Source: Aliivibrio finisterrensis_A (GTDB lineage Bacteria; Pseudomonadota; Gammaproteobacteria; Enterobacterales; Vibrionaceae). Taken from it: a DNA stretch of 64,000 nucleotides. The notes beneath the pieces were generated by a model. That model worked only from the letters and a program-made list of their open reading frames with translations. It did not search any database and had not been told where the DNA came from. The stretch lies in assembly GCF_004167675.1 (NCBI RefSeq), contig NZ_SEZQ01000003.1; one strand, 5' to 3'. Below, piece after piece: positions 45,661-53,329 of the stretch. Position numbers and translations under genes: made by a program. The first letter of the stretch is position 1. Each line of letters opens with the position of its first letter.

Positions 45661-45691
45661 AGCCTTCTTTTATCATACAAGAAGGCTTTAT
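45661..45691 (+). terminator. Rho-independent terminator after ilvH
   Basis: A perfect 9-bp stem (45661-45669 with 45679-45687) and a short T-rich tail lie 42 bases after the ilvH stop. Confidence 0.75.
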
Positions 45692-45751
45692 TGTTAATGC
45701 TATAAAGCTACATAAAATGGAAAGTTGTAAAGTGATTGTATGGAATAATAT

Positions 45752-47647
45752 ATGCCTAACAAGAAAGTAAAAATAACAGTGTATTCCGCATGTGTATATT
45801 TGTGTTTCTCTATAATAACAGCACTGTTTTTTTATAATGATTTCCTGAAGAAAAAAACAGTTGCTATTGAGCAAATCAAAAAAGAATCGACTCGACAATT
45901 GGCTTATAGCCATCATGAATTCAATGAACTTACTAATCGTATAGCTAACACATTAGATCTCGTTTCTAAAAGTCGTCCTTTATATGATTATTTTTTATAC
46001 CCTTCCTCACGTGTTCAGCAAGCGGTTGAATCCTCTTGGCTTCGTCTTATGCAAGTTGAAAAGTTCTTTTCAACGTTGGAGTTAGTCAATGAGAATGGAG
46101 ACAGTTTGTTTTCATTTACTTATGATGTGGATACTGGAAAAACCATAAAACAGATAACCGGTGAGCAAGCAGTTAACGATTTACACTTAAAGACACTTAC
46201 CCAGCTACCTGAAGGGCGTATTTTTTCTGAAGGGGTTATTCTTAATCATAAATTAGCAAGCTCAGGCATATATAAACCAATGATGCAGATATCTATCCCT
46301 ATTGATATCTCCGGTGTAAGAAAGGGGTATGTATTAGCAGAGTTAAGTGATTCTAGTATCGTTAATGTAGTAAGGTTTTCACCAACACTTAGTATCTCAC
46401 CTTCTATTGTTAATCAAGATGGTTATTATCTTTTAAGTGATAAACCTGAAGAGATATTTGGCCATTTAGTTAATGGTAGAGAAGACAAAACACTAAAAGA
46501 AGAAAAACCAGAACTGTGGAATATCATGTCAGAGGTGCAAGTTGGCAGCACTTATTTAAACGGTAGCATTTATTCTTTTTATCGTTTTTCTATTGATAAA
46601 AGGTACCCTAATAAAGGCGCTTATTTTTTACTTAGTTATCCTGAGAAGGCGCTTGAAAAGTCTTTTTATTACCTAAAAGTAGAGGTGGTAGAAGAGGCTG
46701 CCATTGTTTTTCTATTGCTCGGTTTAATTGTTATCCCTCTCGGTATTTTATTAACGTCATGGGATAGGTCAAACCTAGATAGCCAGTTAGCAAAATCGGC
46801 ATTGGAGGGGATGTCAGCAGTTGTTATCACCGATAAACATCAGCGTATTATTAAAGTAAATACGGCATTCACTTCAATTTCTGGTTTTACATCAGATGAT
46901 TCTATAGGGAAAAGTACTTTTGATGTATTGGTGTCACACTGTGAACAATCTCAGAAAAGACTGAATAATTGGAAACAAGTGGAAGAACTTGGAGCGTGGC
47001 AAGGTGAAATTGATGTATTAGGAAAGAACCAAGAAGAACTAAGTTTATTAGTTAGAATACAATCAGTTATGAACAAAAGAAACGAAGTTCAGTATTATAT
47101 TATTTCTTATATTGATATTACACAGAGAAAAATATTAGAAAAAGAGCTACGTTATCTAAGTGAAAAAGATTCACTTTCTGATTGCTGGAATCGACGTAAA
47201 TTTGAATTTGAATTAGAAAATCAGATGCTATTAACCAATCGTTATAACCCTGTGCACCAATGCTGTTTAGCCATTTTAGATATTGATTGGTTTAAACGTA
47301 TTAATGATACTCTTGGACATGAAATTGGTGATGAAGTCATTAGGTTGGTTGCCAGAGTATTGAAAGATGGCAGCCGAGAAACTGACTTTGTGGCTCGAAT
47401 AGGTGGTGAAGAATTTGCGATTATCATGCCGCATACGGAATTAAAAGATGCAGACATGGTCATTAACCGACTTCGTATTGCCGTTTCTCGTTTAGATGAG
47501 TACCAAGTAACCATTAGCGGAGGTTTAACGGACATTAATCTCTCTAGAGAAAACGCTTACAAGTGCGCAGATCTTGCTTTGTACGAGTCAAAAGCGAATG
47601 GAAGAAATAAGGTTTCAGTGTGTACAAGCGTGGCTGATTTAGCCTAA
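45752..47647 (+). CDS. Membrane sensor diguanylate cyclase (PAS-GGDEF)
   Basis: This protein should make cyclic di-GMP from GTP at the inner membrane. It has an N-terminal membrane helix (about 9-29), a periplasmic sensor region of Cache-like size (about 30-310), a second helix (about 313-337), a PAS domain (about 345-460) and a GGDEF domain to the end. The active-site signature is intact GGEEF (551-555). An RxxD inhibitory site (RETD, 542-545) lies exactly five residues before it, so product inhibition is expected. No EAL domain is present. The ligand is unknown. It follows the ilvH terminator and is probably monocistronic. Confidence 0.9.
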   Translation: MPNKKVKITVYSACVYLCFSIITALFFYNDFLKKKTVAIEQIKKESTRQLAYSHHEFNELTNRIANTLDLVSKSRPLYDYFLYPSSRVQQAVESSWLRLMQVEKFFSTLELVNENGDSLFSFTYDVDTGKTIKQITGEQAVNDLHLKTLTQLPEGRIFSEGVILNHKLASSGIYKPMMQISIPIDISGVRKGYVLAELSDSSIVNVVRFSPTLSISPSIVNQDGYYLLSDKPEEIFGHLVNGREDKTLKEEKPELWNIMSEVQVGSTYLNGSIYSFYRFSIDKRYPNKGAYFLLSYPEKALEKSFYYLKVEVVEEAAIVFLLLGLIVIPLGILLTSWDRSNLDSQLAKSALEGMSAVVITDKHQRIIKVNTAFTSISGFTSDDSIGKSTFDVLVSHCEQSQKRLNNWKQVEELGAWQGEIDVLGKNQEELSLLVRIQSVMNKRNEVQYYIISYIDITQRKILEKELRYLSEKDSLSDCWNRRKFEFELENQMLLTNRYNPVHQCCLAILDIDWFKRINDTLGHEIGDEVIRLVARVLKDGSRETDFVARIGGEEFAIIMPHTELKDADMVINRLRIAVSRLDEYQVTISGGLTDINLSRENAYKCADLALYESKANGRNKVSVCTSVADLA

Positions 47648-47800
47648 GTTTACGATTTACTCATTAGACTAAAGTCTAAGTTTGTCTATACTTACTTTCA
47701 TCAATAAATAAGTCTGTAGTAGGATACTAATATCAACTCATCATTGGTATGAAAGCATAAAAAGGAGAGCTCAACAGGCTAAGTATGATGTGAGGTTTCT

Positions 47801-47932
47801 ATGTTTACTGACTTTTTAGTAAGGCTTACTGTAGGAAGTTTGGCCGTTTTAGGTTTTAAGTTAAGTGCGATTTACTTCCTATTAATGGTGCTATTAATTA
47901 GCACTCATAATAAAGAATTTTTCGGATGGTAA
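47801..47932 (+). CDS. Small hydrophobic peptide (43 aa), hypothetical
   Basis: An ATG with TGAGG about six bases upstream opens a 43-codon frame. The product is amphipathic at the start (MFTDFLVRLTVG) and then has one likely membrane helix (about residues 12-36), ending THNKEFFGW. It is followed immediately by a perfect terminator, which supports a real transcription unit. I know no family for it. A regulatory RNA with an incidental frame is the alternative. Confidence 0.55.
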   Translation: MFTDFLVRLTVGSLAVLGFKLSAIYFLLMVLLISTHNKEFFGW

Positions 47933-47933
47933 T

Positions 47934-47959
47934 AAAAACCAGACATTGTCTGGTTTTTT
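47934..47959. terminator. Bidirectional terminator between the small peptide gene and the GntR gene
   Basis: An 11-bp perfect stem (47934-47944 with 47948-47958) with A and T tracts and a three-base loop lies between convergent genes. Confidence 0.9.
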
Positions 47960-47969
47960 CTTTTTGTAT

Positions 47970-48632
47970 TTAAGCCGAAAAAGAAGCTGATAGTATATCC
48001 ATTGTTTTTAAATAGTAATTATCTAGAAGTTCTACAGAACTATCTGAATTACGAGATAAAGCGAGCTTCATGAGAGCTTCATGATCTTCTAGGTAGTTGG
48101 CTTGTGCTTTATAAATGTTTTGGTTATCACATTGTAGGTGGTGATAGCGCTTAATTTGATTTGTTAATTCTTGATGAAATTTATACATAATAGGCGCATT
48201 TGCACCTTCAATGAGCGCACTGTGGAATGCGGAATGGCGATCTTCCCATTTTTTCATTATATTAATTGATGGCTCTTCTTGGCTTACTTTGCTTAATTTA
48301 TGAAAGCTGGTAAGAATGTTTAATTCCCAAGCTTCATCGCCATTTGAAATGGATTTTTCAAGTAAAACCTTGCCAACAACTCGTAAACCTTCAAATAGAT
48401 CTTTTAACTCTTCTTGTGATATAGAGGCTACCCAACAGCCTTTTTGCGGTTCTAATGTTACGTATTTATTCCAAGATAGCTGCACAAGAGCCTCGCGAAT
48501 AGGGGATGCTCCAACGTGGTAACGTTCTTTTAATTCGGCAACAACTAATTTTTGACCAGGTATAAGATCGCCATTAAGGATATCTTGATAGATCATTTTT
48601 GATACTTTATCTGTAAGGGTTGGACTAGACAC
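47970..48632 (-). CDS. GntR-family regulator, FCD type
   Basis: This 220-residue regulator has an N-terminal winged helix (about 1-70, with VAELKERYHVGASPIREALVQL) and a C-terminal all-helical FCD ligand-binding domain (about 80-205) with the WEDRHSAFHSALIEGA and HEALMKLAL metal/ligand motifs. Family members respond to small carboxylates or sugars-acids; the ligand here is unknown. Translation appears to start at a GTG with GAGAG upstream. It follows pykF on the same strand, behind pykF's terminator. Confidence 0.88.
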   Translation of the reverse strand: MSSPTLTDKVSKMIYQDILNGDLIPGQKLVVAELKERYHVGASPIREALVQLSWNKYVTLEPQKGCWVASISQEELKDLFEGLRVVGKVLLEKSISNGDEAWELNILTSFHKLSKVSQEEPSINIMKKWEDRHSAFHSALIEGANAPIMYKFHQELTNQIKRYHHLQCDNQNIYKAQANYLEDHEALMKLALSRNSDSSVELLDNYYLKTMDILSASFSA

Positions 48633-48755
48633 AATAGGCTCTCTTATAAATTCGTATTATTTATGAAAGGCATGGAATATTACATACCGTCATGAATACT
48701 GTTATTTATTTCTAAGTATATCGTGTTGTATTTGTGGCGCAATAAATTTCATAAA

Positions 48756-48779
48756 AAAAGAGGGCCAAGGCCCTCTTTT
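48756..48779 (-). terminator. Rho-independent terminator after pykF
   Basis: A perfect 11-bp stem (48756-48766 with 48769-48779) with a minimal loop and A/T flanks lies 37 bases beyond the pykF stop. Confidence 0.9.
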
Positions 48780-48815
48780 ATTGAACGTATTGCTAAAGCG
48801 ATCGATATAATCGAA

Positions 48816-50228
48816 TTATAGTACGTGTACAGATGCTGTGTTTGTTGTGCCTGATGGTACTAGAGCACCAGAAACCATAACAACGATGTCGCCTTTAGCG
48901 CCGATACCAGACTCAAGAGCTAGTTCTTTACCGCGTAGGTAGAATGCATCAGTGCTGTCGATAGAATCAACAACCATTGGTGTAATACCTTTAGAAAGAC
49001 AAAGCTGTGCAGCAGTCTTAGTATTAGTTGTTACAGCGATAATTTTAGCTGTTGGGAAGTATTTACGGATTGAGCGAGCTGATTTACCAGCTTCAGTAGC
49101 AACAACGATAACAGGAGCGTTTAGTTTCTCTGCTGTATCTACTGCACCTTTACACACAGCTTCAGTAATACGTAGACGTGGGCTGTCTAGACGAGAGCCT
49201 AGCTCTGCTTTTAGTGCTGAATCTGTACGAGCACAGATTTGAGCCATGATAGTTACCGCTTCAACAGGGTATTTACCTTTCGCTGATTCACCAGAAAGCA
49301 TAACTGCATCTGTACCATCCATGATAGCGTTAGCAACATCACCCGCTTCTGCGCGTGTTGGACGTGGATTTTTGATCATAGAATCAAGCATTTGAGTTGC
49401 AGTGATTACAACTTTACGTGCACGGTTACATTTCTCGATCATCATCTTCTGAGCGAAGATTACTTCTTCAACTGGGATTTCAACACCAAGATCGCCACGA
49501 GCAACCATGATACCGTCAGAAGCTTCTAGGATTGAATCGAAGTTATCAACACCTTCTTGGTTTTCGATCTTAGAGATGATTTGAATGTTCTCGCCGCCAT
49601 TAGCAACAAGAAGTTCACGGATTTCTTTAACGTCTTCTTCTTTACGGATGAAAGAAGCAGCAACGAAATCAACACCTTGCTCACAACCAAATTTAAGGTC
49701 AGCTTTATCTTTTTCAGAAAGAGCAGGAAGTTGAACAGAAACACCAGGAAGGTTAACACCTTTGTTTTCGCCTAGGTCACCGTTGTTAAGAACTTTACAT
49801 TTAACTTCAGTTTCAGTTGTCGCAACAACTTCCATTTCGATTAGACCGTCATCAACAAGGATAGTGTTACCCACTTCAAGATCTTTAGCAAAACCTGGGT
49901 AAGTAACAGCAACAACGTCTTTGTTACCAACAACAGAAGTATCTGTTGTGAATGTGAAGTCTTGACCTGCAACTAGAGCAACATCGTCGCCGTTTTCTAG
50001 TTTGATTGTACGGATCTCAGGACCTTTAGTATCAAGAAGAATAGCAAGTTGCTTGCCAGTGTTTTTCATTACTTGACGTACGTTATCAATACGTTGGCCG
50101 TGTTCTGCGAAGTCGCCGTGTGAGAAGTTTAGGCGCATAACGTTCATGCCAGCATTTGCTAGTTCAGTTAGTTTTTCAACAGATTCAGTTTTTGGGCCGA
50201 TCGTACAAACGATTTTGGTCTTTTTCAT
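48816..50228 (-). CDS. pykF: Pyruvate kinase I
   Basis: Pyruvate kinase makes pyruvate and ATP from phosphoenolpyruvate. It starts TKIVCTIGPKTES, and shows the active-site segments MRLNFSHGDFAEH and IISKIENQEGVDNFD, the MVARGDLGVEIP signature and the ITATQMLDSM motif, followed by the C-terminal allosteric domain. At 470 residues it matches E. coli PykF exactly and so is assigned to the fructose-bisphosphate-activated type. GGAGAG precedes the ATG. Confidence 0.95.
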   Translation of the reverse strand: MKKTKIVCTIGPKTESVEKLTELANAGMNVMRLNFSHGDFAEHGQRIDNVRQVMKNTGKQLAILLDTKGPEIRTIKLENGDDVALVAGQDFTFTTDTSVVGNKDVVAVTYPGFAKDLEVGNTILVDDGLIEMEVVATTETEVKCKVLNNGDLGENKGVNLPGVSVQLPALSEKDKADLKFGCEQGVDFVAASFIRKEEDVKEIRELLVANGGENIQIISKIENQEGVDNFDSILEASDGIMVARGDLGVEIPVEEVIFAQKMMIEKCNRARKVVITATQMLDSMIKNPRPTRAEAGDVANAIMDGTDAVMLSGESAKGKYPVEAVTIMAQICARTDSALKAELGSRLDSPRLRITEAVCKGAVDTAEKLNAPVIVVATEAGKSARSIRKYFPTAKIIAVTTNTKTAAQLCLSKGITPMVVDSIDSTDAFYLRGKELALESGIGAKGDIVVMVSGALVPSGTTNTASVHVL

Positions 50229-50613
50229 GTGAGAAATCTCTCCAGATGAGTATATTTAAAATGATAAACGCAGTAATGCTCAGCCAATGTTTGAAGTGTT
50301 GAAAAATTACAACAGTTTGTTCTTCATAAAACACGATAGCTAAGCATTGAAATTCAATAATTACCTGTATTTTAGCTCGAAAAGAGTAATGGATTATTGA
50401 TTCAGGTAAACAATTTGTACTTTAATCACAATATTAAAAACAAATTTACATTACTCGACATAATTTCGAACATGTCTTTTTCGTAAGTTTCTATCTATTT
50501 TGACGCAAATTCTAACAGCAAAAGTCGTGAAGATCACTTTCTAGTTAGTATGATCTTTGGCAAATATTTATTTTATCACTCGAAATAAAAAAGGCGCATT
50601 AAGCGCCTTTATA
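50229..50613. promoter_or_regulatory. pykF promoter region (no gene seen)
   Basis: These 385 AT-rich bases lie between pykF and the next reverse-strand gene. They hold that gene's terminator at one end and presumably the pykF promoter. No convincing frame or named operator is seen. Confidence 0.4.
50590..50610 (-). terminator. Rho-independent terminator before the pykF promoter region
   Basis: A perfect 8-bp stem (50590-50597 with 50603-50610) is followed by a T-rich tail on the reverse strand. It ends the small membrane protein gene. Confidence 0.85.
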
Positions 50614-51015
50614 TTATTGATTTTCAATTGGTTGATATGCTTTAAGTTTTTGCATACCTTTAGCTAACTTAACGAACCAAGTACCAATAGCAAGGACAGA
50701 GATTACTGCACCAACAATTGGAATTGCAGCATAAACTTTATCAAGGACAGAGCTGTCTACCCAATAATCAAGACCCGCAGCCATACCACTTATTGTTGCC
50801 GCTGTTACTGCTAGAACAACGAAAAATGTTAGGAAAAGAAAAAAACTTTTAATGATCGCGTAGTAATGGCTATCAATGACTTCATCATTTGTGCCTTTAT
50901 TCATTTGGTAGCCCGCATAAATAATCGCAATAATACCTGAAATCATAAGAGTAATTGGAGTTAGTAGGCTTGCAATATAAGCAAACCAAATACCATTATC
51001 TGTTTTCTTTGACAT
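50614..51015 (-). CDS. Small multi-spanning membrane protein (DUF4870-like)
   Basis: The 133-residue product has three to four hydrophobic helices (about 10-35, 48-75, 90-115) with few charged loops. The layout resembles DUF4870-type membrane proteins, which have no assigned function; this resemblance is by eye. The ribosome site is weak. It lies 83 bases after an acyl-CoA ligase gene and may be cotranscribed with it. Confidence 0.7.
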   Translation of the reverse strand: MSKKTDNGIWFAYIASLLTPITLMISGIIAIIYAGYQMNKGTNDEVIDSHYYAIIKSFFLFLTFFVVLAVTAATISGMAAGLDYWVDSSVLDKVYAAIPIVGAVISVLAIGTWFVKLAKGMQKLKAYQPIENQ

Positions 51016-51098
51016 AATATTTGTCCAGTAATGAAATGAATACTTGCAAGTATATACCTTATTTTTATTATGGGAATATACTTGCGAAGTTGTGCTGT

Positions 51099-52643
51099 TT
51101 ATTTCAGCATTCTTTTTAAGATTTTACCTGTCGCTGTCATTGGCAGAGCTTCAACAATATCAAGATGTTTAGGGCATTTATAATCAGCTAAATATTGACG
51201 ACTCCATTTGATCAATTCTTTTTCTGAAATAGAATGGCCTTCTTTTAAAATGACGAATGCTTTCACCTCTTCGCCAAAACGAGGATGCTCAACACCAATC
51301 ACAGCAACAAGGTGAACAGAAGGGTGCTTCATATACACTTCTTCTACTTCTCTTGGGTAAATATTGTAGCCACCGCTAATAATTAATTCTTTTAAACGAT
51401 CAACAACATAAATGTAGCCTTCATCATCGAAGCGAACAATATCACCGGTATGAAGCCAACCATCTACAATTGTTTTCGCCGTTTCTTGTGGTTTTTTGTA
51501 ATAACCTTTCATTACATTATGGCCACGGATAACTAATTCACCTTCTTGGCCTGTTGGAACTTCATGGCCATTTTTATCGACTACTTTCATGGTTACACCA
51601 GGTAATGGTTGCCCAATACTTCCCGGCTTACGTTCAAACTCTAGATGATTAAATGCAGCAACAGGTGAGGATTCTGATAAACCGTAACCTTCAATAACAG
51701 GCACTTGTAGCTTCTCTTCAAATTGTTTCAATATTTCTACAGGCATAGAGGCGCCACCTGAGATTGCCACCTTCAGAGTTTGTGCTATTTCTTTAAGATA
51801 AGCACCTGGGTGTTTTTCTGCATAAGCTAATAGACCGATAAACATGGTTGGAACACCTGCTAAGTGTGTCACCTTATGTTCATGTATCTGTTGAATTACT
51901 GTCTTTGGTACAAAGCGAGGAATAAGAACTAAAGCGCTACCAGCAAGGATGGAGGTGTTCATTATCAGTGATTGACCAAAAGTATGAAAAAGAGGAAGTA
52001 TAGCAATACTAACATCAGTGCCCTTTTGGTTGGTTAATGCTTGGCAAGCCTGTGCATTACATAACATATTACTTTGGCTTAATTCCGCCCCTTTTGCAGC
52101 CCCGGTTGTTCCTGATGTGTATAGAATTACACAACTGTCTTCTGCAGAACGATACACCGTTTCAAAGGTTTTTCTGCCTGTTTCTAACCATTGATTAAAA
52201 GAGTGCGCAGCTGTCGGTTTTTGAGAGTCTGGTGTGGTTTCGATAAGGATAAAGTGTTCACAAAAATCGGCTTTTGTGTAGCCTTCGTAACCAAATTGGC
52301 CGATAGGCATTGCGTTAGAACCTTGATATGAAATCAGAGCTACGGCATCAGAGTCTTTTAAATGATAGGCAACTTCATCACCTTTTAGCATGACATTTAA
52401 AGGAACAACAACAGCGCCTATTTTTTGAATCGCATAATAGGCAATAACGAATTCTGGCGTATTAGGGCAAGAGAGGGCAATTTTTTCATTTGGTTTAATA
52501 TTTAACTGACTTAGATGATCCGCAATAGCGTTCACTTTTTGATTTAATTCTTGATAAGTAATTTTCTGATCTTGAAGGATTAAAGCGATATTGTTTGGAC
52601 GAAAAGTGGCGTTACGCTCAAGATTATTGGCTAAATTGTACAT
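51099..52643 (-). CDS. Acyl-CoA ligase (AMP-forming, class I adenylate-forming)
   Basis: This is a 514-residue fatty- or aryl-acid CoA ligase. The P-loop LYTSGTTGAAKG lies at 174-185, the GYGLSES adenine motif follows, then the TGD hinge (WLHTGDIV) and YVVDRLKELIISGG, with the catalytic C-terminal lysine in TATGKILKR. It is shorter and different in type from the synthetase at 41-43 kb and closer to the bacterial FadD-like or medium-chain group. The substrate cannot be read from sequence. AAAGG precedes the ATG. Confidence 0.88.
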   Translation of the reverse strand: MYNLANNLERNATFRPNNIALILQDQKITYQELNQKVNAIADHLSQLNIKPNEKIALSCPNTPEFVIAYYAIQKIGAVVVPLNVMLKGDEVAYHLKDSDAVALISYQGSNAMPIGQFGYEGYTKADFCEHFILIETTPDSQKPTAAHSFNQWLETGRKTFETVYRSAEDSCVILYTSGTTGAAKGAELSQSNMLCNAQACQALTNQKGTDVSIAILPLFHTFGQSLIMNTSILAGSALVLIPRFVPKTVIQQIHEHKVTHLAGVPTMFIGLLAYAEKHPGAYLKEIAQTLKVAISGGASMPVEILKQFEEKLQVPVIEGYGLSESSPVAAFNHLEFERKPGSIGQPLPGVTMKVVDKNGHEVPTGQEGELVIRGHNVMKGYYKKPQETAKTIVDGWLHTGDIVRFDDEGYIYVVDRLKELIISGGYNIYPREVEEVYMKHPSVHLVAVIGVEHPRFGEEVKAFVILKEGHSISEKELIKWSRQYLADYKCPKHLDIVEALPMTATGKILKRMLK

Positions 52644-52902
52644 AGTTAACCTTTGTTGTTATTAGTAAATATTGAATGTCTGGAAGTGTATATCAAGAAA
52701 GAAATAAAAGCAGAGAGGAAAAAAATATTTTATTCGTTTATAAGAATAAGGGCAAAGGTTGAGATACCAATACTCCAAATTATTAATGCTTTTTTGTGAG
52801 CCATTGATAGTGCAATTGGTTCTTTGATAGTGCTATTCGCTATTTTTCATTGAACGAGAGATCTTGAATAATAGTATTCGAATAATTTCTAGGATGGAGT
52901 AT

Positions 52903-53052
52903 ATGAATAAAAAAGGACTATTAGCGATTGTTATTGGATTGATAATTGCTGCTGTATGCACTTCAGGGTTGATGAGAGCGGCAATAGAGTTATCTATCTT
53001 TTTACTCTTGGTGGGCTATTTATTAATCATCAAGAAAAAGAAGATAAATTAA
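52903..53052 (+). CDS. Small membrane peptide (49 aa), hypothetical
   Basis: An ATG with GGATGGAG eight bases upstream opens a 49-codon frame with two hydrophobic segments (about residues 5-22 and 28-43) and a basic KKKK tail, so it looks like a small hairpin-type membrane peptide. A strong terminator follows directly. The frame could be read 13 codons further upstream, but the ribosome site favours this start. I recognise no family. Confidence 0.6.
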   Translation: MNKKGLLAIVIGLIIAAVCTSGLMRAAIELSIFLLLVGYLLIIKKKKIN

Positions 53053-53058
53053 AAAGCA

Positions 53059-53095
53059 AAAAGGCTGATAAGTAAAAAATACTTATCAGCCTTTT
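53059..53095. terminator. Bidirectional terminator between small peptide gene and tRNA-Ile2
   Basis: A perfect 16-bp stem (53059-53074 with 53080-53095) lies between the peptide gene and the convergent tRNA gene, whose 3' end is seven bases away. A and T tracts flank it. Confidence 0.9.
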
Positions 53096-53101
53096 CTAAT
53101 T

Positions 53102-53177
53102 TGGTGGCCCCTCCCAGATTTGAACTGGGGACCGAACGATTATGAGTCGTGCGCTCTAACCACTGAGCTAAGGGGCC
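53102..53177 (-). tRNA. tRNA-Ile2 (CAU anticodon, lysidine type)
   Basis: The reverse strand gives a full 76-base cloverleaf: acceptor GGCCCCU paired with AGGGGCC, discriminator A, encoded CCA, T loop TTCAAAT and anticodon loop CTCATAA. The anticodon CAU with this acceptor resembles E. coli ileX, in which the C is modified to lysidine to read AUA. It is therefore called tRNA-Ile2, not Met. It lies next to rpoD. Confidence 0.9.
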
Positions 53178-53272
53178 TTTGTAGGTGGTGATTATAGGGG
53201 AAGATGAAAACAGTGTCTAGCCATAAGGCGCCTGCTTTTTAATCAGTTGATTGAAAATATGCGTCTAGATCG

Positions 53273-53301
53273 AAAAAAGGTGAGCCTAAGCCCACCTTTT
53301 T
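53273..53301 (-). terminator. Rho-independent terminator after rpoD
   Basis: A stem of seven core pairs (53279-53285 with 53290-53296), including one G-U pair, is extended by A/T flanks and a T6 tail on the reverse strand, 29 bases beyond the rpoD stop. Confidence 0.85.
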
Positions 53302-53329
53302 GATTCTATTAACAAATAATTATGTTTAA

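Noticed and set aside
53102..53177. tRNA-Met call from the CAU anticodon
   Set aside because: The acceptor stem and body resemble tRNA-Ile2 (ileX), in which CAU is modified to lysidine; initiator and elongator Met tRNAs have different acceptor sequences.
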